From assembly GCF_900116645.1 (NCBI RefSeq), contig NZ_FPBO01000014.1, positions 93,608-157,607 of the forward strand: a stretch of 64,000 nt of DNA, in the 5' to 3' direction. The notes below the pieces were generated by a model. It had not been told where the DNA came from. It was given only the letters and a program-made list of their open reading frames with translations, and did no database searches. This document shows, one piece after another, positions 33,655 to 42,786 of this stretch. Position 1 is the first letter of the stretch, and each line of letters starts with the position of its first letter. Position numbers and translations under genes: made by a program. Source of the DNA: Pseudoduganella namucuonensis. Lineage in GTDB: Bacteria; Pseudomonadota; Gammaproteobacteria; Burkholderiales; Burkholderiaceae_D.

Positions 33655-36600
33655 ATGAGTGAACGTTTTAACGCCGCCCGCTCGGGCATACGTCTGAATA
33701 GCGGTGCGCTGCTGGTGATCGCGTCGCTGCTCGCCGCGCAGGGCGCCGCCGCCCAGGAAACCCAGGCCCAGGCCGCCCAGGAGGCCAAACCGGCCGCCGC
33801 GGCGCCGGCCTCGCAGGACAACGTGGTGATGGTGGTGGGCACCCGCAAATCGGTCGCCTCGGCGATCGACCGCAAGATCCGCAACGCCACCGTCTCGGAC
33901 TCGCTGGTGGCCGAGGATATCAATCAATTCCCCGACAAGAACGTCGGCGAGGCGCTGTCCCGGATCACCGGCGTGCAGCTGTCGCGCGAGTTCGGCGAGG
34001 GCTCGCAGGTTTCCATCCGCGGCGTGGAGCCGGACCTGAACCGCATCGAGATCAACGGCATGTCGGTGCTGGGCACCAACGGCGGCGCCGGCCGCGGCGC
34101 CGAGCTGCGCGAGCTGGCCTCGGAGCTGATCGCGTCGATCGACGTGTACAAGGGCGTGACCGCCGACATGACCGAGGGCGGCGTGGGCGGCACCGTCAGC
34201 ATCAAGACGCGCAAGCCGCTGGACTTCAAGAAGCCGACCGTCGCCACCACCGTCTCGGCCGAGCAATCGTCCAGCCGCGGCGGCGTGCAGCCGCGCGTCA
34301 GCCTGTTGCTGGCCGACAAATACCTGGACGGCAAGCTGGGCCTGATGGCCAACATCGTCTACGACAAGGTCTTCACCCGCAACGACTACGCCCGCAACAC
34401 CTCGTGGCGCTTCCTGCGCGACTGGGACGGTTCGGCCGAGAAGACCATCACCAGCCGCGATCCGGTGGCGGCGGCCATCACCAGCCAGGCCGGCTGCGGC
34501 GCCAGCACGCTGACCGCGGCGCAGCGCACCGCCTGCCAGCAGCAGTGGTTCGACTACAACCCCGGCATTTCGCGCTACGGCATCTGGACCCGCGACCACG
34601 AGCGCTCGTCGGCCGAATTGACGGCGCAGTATAAATTCAGCAACGAGTTGAGCGCCTGGGCCAGCTACCAGGCCAACACACAAGACCAGCGCCTCAACGA
34701 CCGCAACTTCGGCACGTCCTTCGAGAACGTCAACCGTCTGGCCAACGCGGGCAACGCCCCGGTGTACAACCAGGCCACCGCCGTGCAGAGCGCCGCGGGC
34801 ACCTGCGTCGCCGCGCCGACCACCGGCCTGCCGGCCGGCATGGTGGTGGAGAACCATTACGTGACCCAGTTCACCGCGGGCAATTGCCTGAACCTGGCGG
34901 GGCAGGGCGGACAGGGCGCGTTCAGCACCCAGGCGCGCGACTTCGCGCTGAACATCGAATCGAAGTACGCTTCCGGCGGCTTCAACTACAAGAAGGACAA
35001 CCTGGAACTGGAAGGCTTGCTGGTCAAGTCCAGTTCGGACTACAGCAGCAACAGCAACAGTGTGGTGGCGACGCAGAACGCGCCCGGGCTGGTGGTCAAC
35101 CTGGACAAGCAGGGGCTGCCGCACTTCACCTTCCCGAGCGCCTACTCGCCGGACAGCCCGAGCTCCTACACCCAGGTCCAACTGCAGTACCGCCCCTCCG
35201 AAACCAAGAACACGGAAGACCAGTTCAAGCTGGACGGCAAATACCGCGTGGACCAGGGCATCCTGACCAAGCTGTGGTTCGGCGGCCAGATGCGCAAGTC
35301 CACCGCCAAGCAGTACAACGGCGGCGGCTACCTGGCCAGCAACGGCGCCAACCTGGCCTCGACGGCGGACGACGTCAGCGTGCTGACCGCGAACGTCAAC
35401 CAGACGCTGGTCTACGATCCGCTGTACACCGGCGGCGCCCAGCGCGCGGCGGACGGACAGTCCTACCTGAACTCCAGCTTCTCGACCAAGTACACCAACG
35501 CGGCCGGCATGGCGCAGTTGATCTCGGCCATCAGCGGCCGCTCGCCCGGCACCTTCTTCGACGGCTACGACAAGGTCAGCGGCATGCCGGCCGGCTGGAT
35601 GTCGCCGAGCTACGCGGCCGCCGCGCCGTTCTTCGACACGTCCAAGTTCAACCACGACAGCCTGTACCAGGCGCTGGGCAGCGACGGCAAGATGTACCAG
35701 CAACTGCCGGCCTTCGCCGCCGACGAGCGCGTGCGCTCGGGCTACGCCCGCCTGGACTGGGAGAGCGAGGTGTTCGGCCTGGGCGTCAGCGGCAACGTCG
35801 GCGCGCGCTACACCAACACCCGCAACACCGCCACCGGTTCGTACCGCAACCAGGTGCGGGTGGCGAACCAGCCGGGTTCGTCGACGTTCACCGACTACAT
35901 CATCTCCAACGAGGTGCTGAGCCTGAACAACAGCTACCACGACGTGCTGCCGAGCGCGAACGCGATGATGTGGGTGGTGCCGGACGCCTTGCTGGTGCGG
36001 GTGGGCTGGGCCAAGGTGATGGCGCGTCCGCGCATCGACCTGCTGGCGCCCAACGCGACCTGCACGCTCAACAGTGGCAGCGTGCAGTTCGGCGGCGACG
36101 GCTCCGACGATTGCACGGCCGGCAATCCCGACCTGAAACCGTTCCGCGCCACCAACACCGACCTGAGCGTGGAATACTATCCAAGCCAGGATTCCCAGAT
36201 CAGCATGGCGCTGTTCGGCAAGGACATCTCCAGCTACATCCTGGAGCGCACGCTGGTCAAGGGCGTGAACCTGTTCAAGGACGGCCGCCTGTGGGACGTG
36301 ACGCAGCCGATCAACGGCCGCGGCGCCAAGACCAAGGGCATCGAGCTGACGGCGCGCACCGCCTTCACCTTCCTGCCCGGCTGGCTGGGCGGCTTCGGCG
36401 GCGACGTCAACTACACCCGCATGACTTACAAATACGCGCCGGGCACGGAGCGGCTGAACATCCTGGACGGTTCGGTGCTGCCATACCCGGGCCTGTCGAA
36501 GAACAGCTACAACGTGGGCCTGTGGTACGACCTGGACAAGGTGAACGCGCGGATCGCCTACAATTACCGTGACCGCTATTACACCGGCGGCAACGACGTG

Positions 36601-36804
36601 AGCGGCAATCCGAACTTCACCGAAAAGACCGGTTTCCTGGACGCGAAGTTCCAGTACCGTCTTGACAAGAACTGGACCTTCTCGATCGAGGGCAAGAACC
36701 TGACCGACCAGGCCCAGATCACCGACGCCGGCGACCTGTTCCGTGTGAACGAACTCGCATGGTCCGGACGCCGGTATTTCCTGAGTGTTTCCTACAAAAA
36801 CTGA
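33655..36804 (+). CDS. TonB-dependent receptor, carbohydrate-uptake type
   Basis: 1049 residues. Signal peptide (ends QGAAAQE), Gln/Ala-rich spacer, then plug domain with VGTRKSVASAIDRK, DSLVAEDINQFPDKNVGEAL, ITGVQLSREFGEGSQVSIRG and GVTADMTEGGVGGTVSIKTRKPL. This plug pattern is shared by large sugar-oligomer receptors of Gammaproteobacteria, Caulobacter and Massilia. The barrel ends RRYFLSVSYKN. GGAGGAG precedes the ATG. It lies 6 bp before a GH43 gene and opposite a GH105 gene, so import of pectin- or arabinan-derived oligosaccharides is the likely job. Confidence 0.88.
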   Translation: MSERFNAARSGIRLNSGALLVIASLLAAQGAAAQETQAQAAQEAKPAAAAPASQDNVVMVVGTRKSVASAIDRKIRNATVSDSLVAEDINQFPDKNVGEALSRITGVQLSREFGEGSQVSIRGVEPDLNRIEINGMSVLGTNGGAGRGAELRELASELIASIDVYKGVTADMTEGGVGGTVSIKTRKPLDFKKPTVATTVSAEQSSSRGGVQPRVSLLLADKYLDGKLGLMANIVYDKVFTRNDYARNTSWRFLRDWDGSAEKTITSRDPVAAAITSQAGCGASTLTAAQRTACQQQWFDYNPGISRYGIWTRDHERSSAELTAQYKFSNELSAWASYQANTQDQRLNDRNFGTSFENVNRLANAGNAPVYNQATAVQSAAGTCVAAPTTGLPAGMVVENHYVTQFTAGNCLNLAGQGGQGAFSTQARDFALNIESKYASGGFNYKKDNLELEGLLVKSSSDYSSNSNSVVATQNAPGLVVNLDKQGLPHFTFPSAYSPDSPSSYTQVQLQYRPSETKNTEDQFKLDGKYRVDQGILTKLWFGGQMRKSTAKQYNGGGYLASNGANLASTADDVSVLTANVNQTLVYDPLYTGGAQRAADGQSYLNSSFSTKYTNAAGMAQLISAISGRSPGTFFDGYDKVSGMPAGWMSPSYAAAAPFFDTSKFNHDSLYQALGSDGKMYQQLPAFAADERVRSGYARLDWESEVFGLGVSGNVGARYTNTRNTATGSYRNQVRVANQPGSSTFTDYIISNEVLSLNNSYHDVLPSANAMMWVVPDALLVRVGWAKVMARPRIDLLAPNATCTLNSGSVQFGGDGSDDCTAGNPDLKPFRATNTDLSVEYYPSQDSQISMALFGKDISSYILERTLVKGVNLFKDGRLWDVTQPINGRGAKTKGIELTARTAFTFLPGWLGGFGGDVNYTRMTYKYAPGTERLNILDGSVLPYPGLSKNSYNVGLWYDLDKVNARIAYNYRDRYYTGGNDVSGNPNFTEKTGFLDAKFQYRLDKNWTFSIEGKNLTDQAQITDAGDLFRVNELAWSGRRYFLSVSYKN

Positions 36805-36810
36805 TAAACG

Positions 36811-38832
36811 ATGACGACACGCCTCTCCGCCCCCTTGGTTTCCCTGTCCGCAGGGCTATTGATGACTTTGTTCGCGGGGGCGGCGTGGGCCGCGCCGGCG
36901 GCGCCCGATTCGGGCGCCCCGGTGTTCGGCAACCCGCTGGTGTTGAAGCGGGCCGATCCGCACGTGACCCTGCACAGCGACGGTTATTACTATTACACCG
37001 CCACCGCGCCGGAGTACGACAGGATCGAATTGCGCCGCGTCCGCTCGCTCAACGAGCTGGGCAAGGCGAAGGCCGAGGTGGTGTGGCGCAAGCACGCCTC
37101 GGGCCCCATGAGCTACCACATCTGGGCGCCGGAGATGCATCACATCGACGGCAAGTGGTACATCTATTTCACGGCGGGCCGCGCCGACGCGCACTGGGAC
37201 ATCCGGCTGTACGTGCTGGAAAACAGCGCGGCCAATCCGCTGGAGGGCCAGTGGATCGAGCGCGGCCAGTTGAAGACCGGCTGGGAAAGCTTCTCGCTGG
37301 ACGCCACCACCTTCGCGCTGGACGGCAAGCGCTACCTCTCGTGGACGCAGGTCGCCCCACCGCCGAACGAGCACGGCACCAACATCTACCTGGCGCAAAT
37401 GGACACGCCGCTGTCCATCAAGGGGCCGGTCGCGCTGCTTAGCCGTCCCGAATACGGCTGGGAAAAGGTCAAACACGCGGTCAACGAGGCGCCTTCGGTG
37501 CTGGTGCGCAACGGCCGCGTGTTCCTGACGTACTCGGCCAGCGCCACCGACGCCAACTACGCGCTCGGCATGCTGACCGCGAAGGCGGACGCCAACCTGC
37601 TGGACGCGGCCTCCTGGCGCAAGTCGCCGGTGCCGGTGTTCAAGAGCAGCGAGGCCAACGGCCAGTACGGCCCCGGCCACAATTCCTTCACCACCACGCC
37701 GGACGGCAAGACCGACATCCTGGTCTACCACGCGCGCGATTACCGCGACATCGTCGGCGACTCGCTGCTGGACCAGAACCGCCACACGCGCGCCCAGGTG
37801 ATCAACTGGCGCGCGGACGGCACGCCCGATTTCGGCGAGCCGGTCGCGGACCGCGGCCAGGCGGCGTCCAAGCCACTGTTCCGCGACCCGGTGGAGGACG
37901 GCGCGGCCGACCCGGTGGTGGTGTGGAACGCCGAGCGCGGCCGCTGGTGGATGTTCTACACCAACCGCCGCGCGAAAACCCAGGGTTTGCCCGGCGTCTC
38001 GTGGGTGCACGGCACCCGGCTGGGCATCGCCGAGTCCGCCGACGGGGGCGCGAGCTGGACCTACTCCGGCGTCGCGGACATCGCGCTGCCGCCCGAGCTG
38101 GGCGGCAAGGACGCGACGCACTGGGCGCCCGAGATCATCCGCGGCGACGACGGCGTCTATCATATGTACCTGACGGTGGTGCCCGGCGTGTACACGGACT
38201 GGGACCATCCGCGCCACATGGTGCACCTGACCAGCCGCGACCTGCGCAACTGGGGCGGGGCGAAGCTGGTCAAGCTGGCGTCCGAGCGCGTGATCGACGC
38301 CTGCGTCGCGCGGCTGCCGAACGGCCTCTGGCGCATGTGGTACAACAACGAGGCCGACAAGAAATCGATCTATTACGCCGACAGCGCCAACCTGACGGAC
38401 TGGACCGATCGCGGCCGCGCCGTGGCCGACCAGGGCGGCGAAGGTCCCAAGGTGTTCCAGTGGCGCGGGCTGTGGTGGATGATCACCGACGTGTGGCAGG
38501 GCCTGGCTGTCTACAAGTCCAGCGACGCGGTCAACTGGCAGCGCCAGGCCGGCAACCTGCTGCAGGCGCCCGGCCAGGGCGAGGACGACCAGGTGATCGG
38601 CGGCCATGCCGACGTGGTGGTGAGCGGCGGCAGGGCCTGGCTGTTCTACTTCACGCATCCGGGCCGGCGCGGCGAGCAGGCCAAGCTGGACGGTCCGGAA
38701 CAGCGCCGCAGTTCCATCCAGGTGGTGGAGTTGACGGAGTCCGGCGGCTGGCTGCGCGCCGAGCGCGACGCGACCACGCTGGTGCGCCTGAAGGGCGATG
38801 CGCCCGCCATGACTTCCCGTCTCCCGGACTGA
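36811..38832 (+). CDS. Secreted tandem glycoside hydrolase family 43-like protein
   Basis: 673 residues with a signal peptide (ends AAWAAPA). Two five-bladed-propeller-like halves: the first (about 30-345) has ADPHVTLHSDGYYYYTATA with the GH43-type aspartate, HIWAPEMHHIDGKWYIYFTAG and VNEAPSVLVRNGRVFLTYSAS. The second (about 350-660) has GAADPVVVWNAERGRWWMFYTN, HWAPEIIRGDDGVYHMYLTV and VIDACVARLPNGLWRMWYNN. GH43 enzymes release arabinose or xylose units. Joining two such halves is less common; either may be catalytic or binding. Cotranscribed with the receptor; ends at a terminator. Confidence 0.82.
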   Translation: MTTRLSAPLVSLSAGLLMTLFAGAAWAAPAAPDSGAPVFGNPLVLKRADPHVTLHSDGYYYYTATAPEYDRIELRRVRSLNELGKAKAEVVWRKHASGPMSYHIWAPEMHHIDGKWYIYFTAGRADAHWDIRLYVLENSAANPLEGQWIERGQLKTGWESFSLDATTFALDGKRYLSWTQVAPPPNEHGTNIYLAQMDTPLSIKGPVALLSRPEYGWEKVKHAVNEAPSVLVRNGRVFLTYSASATDANYALGMLTAKADANLLDAASWRKSPVPVFKSSEANGQYGPGHNSFTTTPDGKTDILVYHARDYRDIVGDSLLDQNRHTRAQVINWRADGTPDFGEPVADRGQAASKPLFRDPVEDGAADPVVVWNAERGRWWMFYTNRRAKTQGLPGVSWVHGTRLGIAESADGGASWTYSGVADIALPPELGGKDATHWAPEIIRGDDGVYHMYLTVVPGVYTDWDHPRHMVHLTSRDLRNWGGAKLVKLASERVIDACVARLPNGLWRMWYNNEADKKSIYYADSANLTDWTDRGRAVADQGGEGPKVFQWRGLWWMITDVWQGLAVYKSSDAVNWQRQAGNLLQAPGQGEDDQVIGGHADVVVSGGRAWLFYFTHPGRRGEQAKLDGPEQRRSSIQVVELTESGGWLRAERDATTLVRLKGDAPAMTSRLPD

Positions 38833-38850
38833 TTTCGCAGGACTCCCTTC

Positions 38851-38886
38851 GCGGCCCGGCGCGCGAGCGCCGGCGCCGCGTTTTTT
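38851..38886 (+). terminator. Rho-independent terminator
   Basis: GC-rich stem GCGGC-CCGGCGC / GCGCCGG-CGCCGC with loop GCGA and a small bulge, then six T, 18 bp after the GH43 stop. Confidence 0.8.
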
Positions 38887-38894
38887 CGCGGGAG

Positions 38895-39701
38895 CTATCC
38901 GCGCCGGGCGCGCTTCTTCTCGGGCTGCGCGCGTGGCAGGTGCTTCAGCGTGCGCAAGGCGGCCGGGGCCTTGATCCACACCGTGCGCCGGTTGATGCCG
39001 ATCAGGCCGCGCGCGGCCAGCGTGCTCAAGGTGCGGCTCACGGTTTCCATCGCCATGCTGAGGTAATTGGCGATGTCGGCGCGCTGCATGCGCAGCGTGA
39101 AGCTGTTGGCGCTGTAGCCGCTGGCCGCGTGGCGCTCCGCCAGGTACAGCAGGAAGCGCGCCATGCGCGCGTGCGCGTTCAGTCCGGCCCGCATGCCGAT
39201 CACCAGCTGGTTGCGGGCCAGCCCGCGCGCCATCACGCTGCACACGGCGATGTGCAGGCCGGCGTGGGCACGGCCCAGCGCGCTCAGCGTCGACAGCGGC
39301 ACCACGATCAGTTCGCAATCGGACAGGGCCACGGCTTCCAGCGTGTGGCGGCTGCTGGCCAGGCCGTCGACGCCGATCAGGTCGCCCCGCATGGGGAAGC
39401 TCATGATCTGTTCCTTGCCCTGTTCATCGATGGCGGCCGTCTTCAGGAAGCCGGCCTGGACCGCGTAAAGCCGGTCGCAGACCTGGCCGATCAGGTGCAC
39501 GCGCTGGCCGGTATGCACTTGCAGATGGCCGAAGCGGGTCTCCTCGCCGTCGTGTTCCAGTTGGTCGGCGATACGCAGTAGTTCGCACAGTTCCGTGAAA
39601 CTGGAACTGTGGCGGCCATGGTGATGTCCATGGGGATCGGCAAAGCGGGGCGCGTACGCCGATGTGGTCGAGCTCGCGGATAAGAGGGTCGGGGTGGACA
39701 T
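38895..39701 (-). CDS. CRP/FNR family transcriptional regulator
   Basis: 268 residues. A cyclic-nucleotide-binding-like domain (about 60-165) reads LQVHTGQRVHLIGQVCDRLYAV, MSFPMRGDLIGVDG and LSDCELIVVPLS. A C-terminal HTH has TLRMQRADIANYLSMAMETVSRTLSTLAARGLIGI, where E-T-V-S-R matches the FNR recognition helix. The N-terminus carries DPHGHHHGRH instead of FNR's cysteine cluster, so it is not a classical oxygen sensor. GGAG lies upstream of the ATG. It faces the plant-polysaccharide operon and may regulate it or the next locus. Confidence 0.88.
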   Translation of the reverse strand: MSTPTLLSASSTTSAYAPRFADPHGHHHGRHSSSFTELCELLRIADQLEHDGEETRFGHLQVHTGQRVHLIGQVCDRLYAVQAGFLKTAAIDEQGKEQIMSFPMRGDLIGVDGLASSRHTLEAVALSDCELIVVPLSTLSALGRAHAGLHIAVCSVMARGLARNQLVIGMRAGLNAHARMARFLLYLAERHAASGYSANSFTLRMQRADIANYLSMAMETVSRTLSTLAARGLIGINRRTVWIKAPAALRTLKHLPRAQPEKKRARRG

Positions 39702-39989
39702 GCATTTCTCCAGCAAAATTGTCGGTGTGGCGATCGGAATGGACCGGACGGAGGAGGGGGCAGTTAACAAGGTAGCATCGCTTTCACGTAGCCCTTTACT
39801 CAATGTCAATATTGCTAACATTTGCATAAAAATCACATTTGACGAGATAAGCCGTCGGTGCTGGTCGCGCGGCACGCTTTGACATTCGTGCCCCCGGCCG
39901 ATGTCGCCCGTCATTCCGGCGCGAGCGAGCCTTGCTAGCGTAGTGATCAGGCGCGCGCGGGCGCGCGATACCGAGAGGAGGGCCGCCAC

Positions 39990-40742
39990 ATGGGCGCCAT
40001 ATTCACTTGCTCCATCGATGACGGCCATCCCTCCGACATGCGGCTGGCGGATCTGCTGGAGCGCTACGGGCTGAACGGCACCTTCTACGTGCCCATCGTC
40101 AACCGGGAGGGCTCGCCGGTGATGGCGCCAGCCGCGCTCCGGGAGCTCGCGGGCCGCTTCGAGATCGGTTCGCACACTTATAGCCACCAATTCCTGACCC
40201 GGGTCGACGCCACGCGGGCGGCGCAGGAAATCTTCTGGGGCAAGCATGCGCTGGAGGACATGCTGGGCCGGCCGGTGTCGGGCTTTTGCTATCCCGGCGG
40301 GCGCTACCGGCGCGTGCACCTGCGGATGGTGCGCGCCGCCGGCTTCGCCTATGCGCGCACCACGGTCAATCTGTGCCTGGACGCCGGGCCGGGCCGCTAC
40401 GAGATGGCGACCAGCTGCCAGTTCTATCCGCACGGACGGGATGTATACATGCGCAATTTCGCCAGCGGGGGACGGTGGCTGCATCGCCGTCGCTGCCTGG
40501 CGGCGTTTTTACGCTCATCGGATTGGCGAGCTCGGCTGTATAAATGCTTTGAAATCGCCGAAACACATAATCGGGTGTTTCATTTGTGGGCGCATACAGC
40601 CGACCTCGACAGCAATAACTCGTGGTCGGAGATGGAAAATTTCCTTTCCCACGTGTCGGGGTCCGTAAAAACTTCAAACAGACTCAGCAATAGGGAATTG
40701 GCGGAAAGATACTTTATTGAAAATATGAAAGGAGTTTTGTAA
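39990..40742 (+). CDS. Polysaccharide deacetylase (NodB) family protein
   Basis: 250 residues. NodB motif 1 TCSIDDGHP (for TFDDG), metal motif GSHTYSHQ (H-x3-H) and FCYPGGRY are present; the metal Asp-His-His triad is complete. Without a signal peptide it is probably cytoplasmic. It deacetylates an N- or O-acetylated sugar. GAGAGGAGG lies before the ATG. The last about 80 codons (from about 40510) are much richer in A/T than the first part, as is the following 270 bp, so the gene has mosaic composition. Confidence 0.8.
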   Translation: MGAIFTCSIDDGHPSDMRLADLLERYGLNGTFYVPIVNREGSPVMAPAALRELAGRFEIGSHTYSHQFLTRVDATRAAQEIFWGKHALEDMLGRPVSGFCYPGGRYRRVHLRMVRAAGFAYARTTVNLCLDAGPGRYEMATSCQFYPHGRDVYMRNFASGGRWLHRRRCLAAFLRSSDWRARLYKCFEIAETHNRVFHLWAHTADLDSNNSWSEMENFLSHVSGSVKTSNRLSNRELAERYFIENMKGVL

Positions 40743-41009
40743 TTCTTTAAAGATCGCGCTTCGTTATTCAATTTAATTACAAATTACGTCAAAAGAAGCC
40801 AAATTTTGCGAATGAAAGTTCTTGAAGTAAATATTTGTGGTAGCCAATACAAGAAAATAACGGCAGTGTCCGCCTTGTATTAATTCCATGGATATTTCAC
40901 AATGTGAAATTTTTCTTGTAATCACCAAAGAAATGCCCTTAATATTGACCCGCATCAAAATTACTCCGCGTAATTTTTTATGCAAATCAATTTTATTAGG
41001 GGAATTACT
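40743..41009. promoter_or_regulatory. AT-rich intergenic region with 17-bp palindrome
   Basis: Markedly AT-rich stretch. ATTTCACA-A-TGTGAAAT (40894-40910) is perfect and is followed by TTTTTC. It may be a CRP-like operator for the lipoprotein gene about 100 bp downstream, or a weak terminator for the deacetylase gene. No convincing gene. Confidence 0.5.
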
Positions 41010-42650
41010 TTGGTTGAACGTAAACTAACTTCTTGGGCTGCCACCGCAGCGATTTCGATTAACGCCGGTATTCTGTTGGTTGGCTGTGGCGGCGAGGCGC
41101 CTGGCGCTTCAGGCGCCACCGATCCTGTGCTGCTGGCCAAGATGGGCGGGACGACGGAAATGGCGGCGTCCTGCAGTTTTCCGAAATGGGTTGGAGGAAC
41201 GAAGTATGTGACCGGCAACATCGTCACCTATCCGACCAACGGCAAATACTACATAGCCGAACATGACAATCCAGGCTGGGATCCGACCATCAGCACGTAT
41301 TTCTGGAATCCGTACTCTTGCACGCCGACCGTGCCGGCGCCGACCACCCCCACGAAGGGTTGCGACTTCCCAACCTGGACGTGGAGCAAGCAGTACGCCG
41401 TGGGCGACGTCGTGGTCTATCCGACCAACGGCAAGTATTACATCGCCGAGCACGCGAATCCAGGCTGGGATCCAACCATCAGCACCTACTTCTGGAACCC
41501 GTATGAATGCAGTGAGCCCACGCCCACTCCGACGCCGACTCCAACGCCAACGCCGACGCCAACCCCGACGCCAACCCCAACACCGACGCCCACGCCGGTT
41601 CCCTCGGGGCCGACCGTGAGCGCCACCAGCTGCAGCTACGCGGCCGTGGCGGCGGCGGTGGCGGCCGCTGGCGCGGGCACGACCGTTACGATTCCGGCCG
41701 GCGACTGCAACTGGGGCACCCGCCAGTTGACCGTACCGGGCGGCATTTCGCTGCGCGGCGCGGGCCAGGACAAGACCATCATCCGCCGAGTCGGCGCGGT
41801 GTCGAACACCGCCTACCTGGTGGCGTTCAACTGCTCGAACGGCCAGGCCGTGGGCTTCTCGGGCATGACCATGGTGGGCAACGGCAATGGCGGCATCCAG
41901 GACAAGGGCCTGGGCCTGCTGAACGGCTGCCGCGACTTCCGCGTGTCGGACTCGAAGTTCACCAAGTTCGTGTTCAGCGCGGTGTACGTGGGCGACGCGC
42001 CCAACCAGCGCGGCGTGATCTACAAGAACAACTTCATCAACAACTACAGCCCCGAACTGCGCAACCTCGGCTATGGCGTGGTGGTGTACGGCGGCGGCGC
42101 GTGGCCCGCGCTCAGCCTGGGTTCGGCGAACGCGGTCTTCGTGGAGGACAACTACTTCTCGGGCAACCGCCACAACATCGCGTCGAACAACGGCTCGGTT
42201 TATGTGTTCCGTCACAACAAGGTGGTGGGCACGGACCCGGCCAAGGACTACGCGATGGCCGACGTGCACGGGCTGTCGTCCTCGCCACGCGGGTCGCGCA
42301 GCTACGAGATCTACAACAACGAGTTCTCCACGAATATCTCCGGCGGCTTGCAGCGCACCGCGGTGGGTATTCGCGGCGGCGATGGCGTGATCTTCAATAA
42401 CACGGCCCCCGCGACGATCAGCCGCACGATCGAACTGATGACCGAGGGCTTCGGCTGCGGAACCTACCCTGGCCGCGACCAGATCCGTTCCGCGTACATC
42501 TGGAACAACTCGGCCAACCCGCAGAACGGCTACACGAGCAACGGCATCTCCAACTCGTGCCCGGCCTCGGTGCAGCAGGGCCGCGACTACTTCCTGTCGC
42601 CCAAGCCCGGCTACGTGCCGTACAAGTACCCGCACCCGATGCGTGGCTGA
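41010..42650 (+). CDS. Lipoprotein with two CBM-like repeats, Pro-Thr linker and parallel beta-helix
   Basis: About 546 residues. Lipobox LVGC (cysteine about residue 26) predicts lipidation. Two near-identical modules follow (shared PTNGKYYIAEH, NPGWDPTISTYFWNPY), resembling chitin-binding CBM5/12, then a (PT)13 linker (41517-41594) and a right-handed beta-helix region (VTIPAGDCNWGTRQ, SLRGAGQDKTII, many NN/FS turns) as in pectate-lyase-fold proteins. It may bind or cut an extracellular polysaccharide. TTG at 41010 has AGGGGA seven bases ahead and gives a clean lipoprotein signal; ATG 40980 is the alternative without a ribosome site. Confidence 0.75.
   Translation: MVERKLTSWAATAAISINAGILLVGCGGEAPGASGATDPVLLAKMGGTTEMAASCSFPKWVGGTKYVTGNIVTYPTNGKYYIAEHDNPGWDPTISTYFWNPYSCTPTVPAPTTPTKGCDFPTWTWSKQYAVGDVVVYPTNGKYYIAEHANPGWDPTISTYFWNPYECSEPTPTPTPTPTPTPTPTPTPTPTPTPTPVPSGPTVSATSCSYAAVAAAVAAAGAGTTVTIPAGDCNWGTRQLTVPGGISLRGAGQDKTIIRRVGAVSNTAYLVAFNCSNGQAVGFSGMTMVGNGNGGIQDKGLGLLNGCRDFRVSDSKFTKFVFSAVYVGDAPNQRGVIYKNNFINNYSPELRNLGYGVVVYGGGAWPALSLGSANAVFVEDNYFSGNRHNIASNNGSVYVFRHNKVVGTDPAKDYAMADVHGLSSSPRGSRSYEIYNNEFSTNISGGLQRTAVGIRGGDGVIFNNTAPATISRTIELMTEGFGCGTYPGRDQIRSAYIWNNSANPQNGYTSNGISNSCPASVQQGRDYFLSPKPGYVPYKYPHPMRG
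41167..41507 (+). repeat. Internal 189-bp duplication (CBM-like modules)
   Basis: The two modules start with C-x-FP-x-W and repeat at 189 bp (63 codons). The segment from TATCCGACCAACGGC at 41229 recurs at 41418 with only scattered third-base changes, pointing to a recent duplication or strong conservation. Confidence 0.75.
41517..41594 (+). repeat. (CCN-ACN)13 Pro-Thr linker repeat
   Basis: Thirteen tandem 6-bp units encoding Pro-Thr, then PVP. Third bases vary, so slippage is damped, but length variation between strains is likely. Confidence 0.85.
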
Positions 42651-42682
42651 TGCGCGGCTGATGTAGTGCCGATGCAGGGCTG
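42639..42682 (+). repeat. Four tandem 11-bp repeats across the stop codon
   Basis: ATGCGTGGCTG, ATGCGCGGCTG, ATGTAGTGCCG and ATGCAGGGCTG in exact 11-bp register. The stop TGA of the beta-helix gene (42648-42650) spans the junction of the first and second units. Confidence 0.75.
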
Positions 42683-42717
42683 ATCCAACACCGTGGCCTC
42701 GTGGCGCGGTGACCGCC

Positions 42718-42751
42718 GCCCCGCCCGTCTCGTTCGCGAGACCGGCGGGGC
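42718..42751. terminator. Strong stem-loop between convergent genes
   Basis: Arms GCCCCGCC-C-GTCTCG / CGAGAC-C-GGCGGGGC with one C-C mismatch and a stable TTCG tetraloop, between the lipoprotein and the exopolysaccharide operon end. Little T follows on the plus strand. Confidence 0.6.
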
Positions 42752-42786
42752 GCTTCCGTTGGGGACGTAGGGGACGTTGGGACGCG

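Noticed and set aside
40773..40985. 70-codon minus-strand frame in the AT-rich gap
   Set aside because: No ribosome site, no recognisable domain, and it covers a palindrome and likely promoter of the opposite-strand gene.
41517..41594. CRISPR-like or other array
   Set aside because: The 6-bp periodicity is in frame and encodes Pro-Thr inside a gene; there are no spacers.
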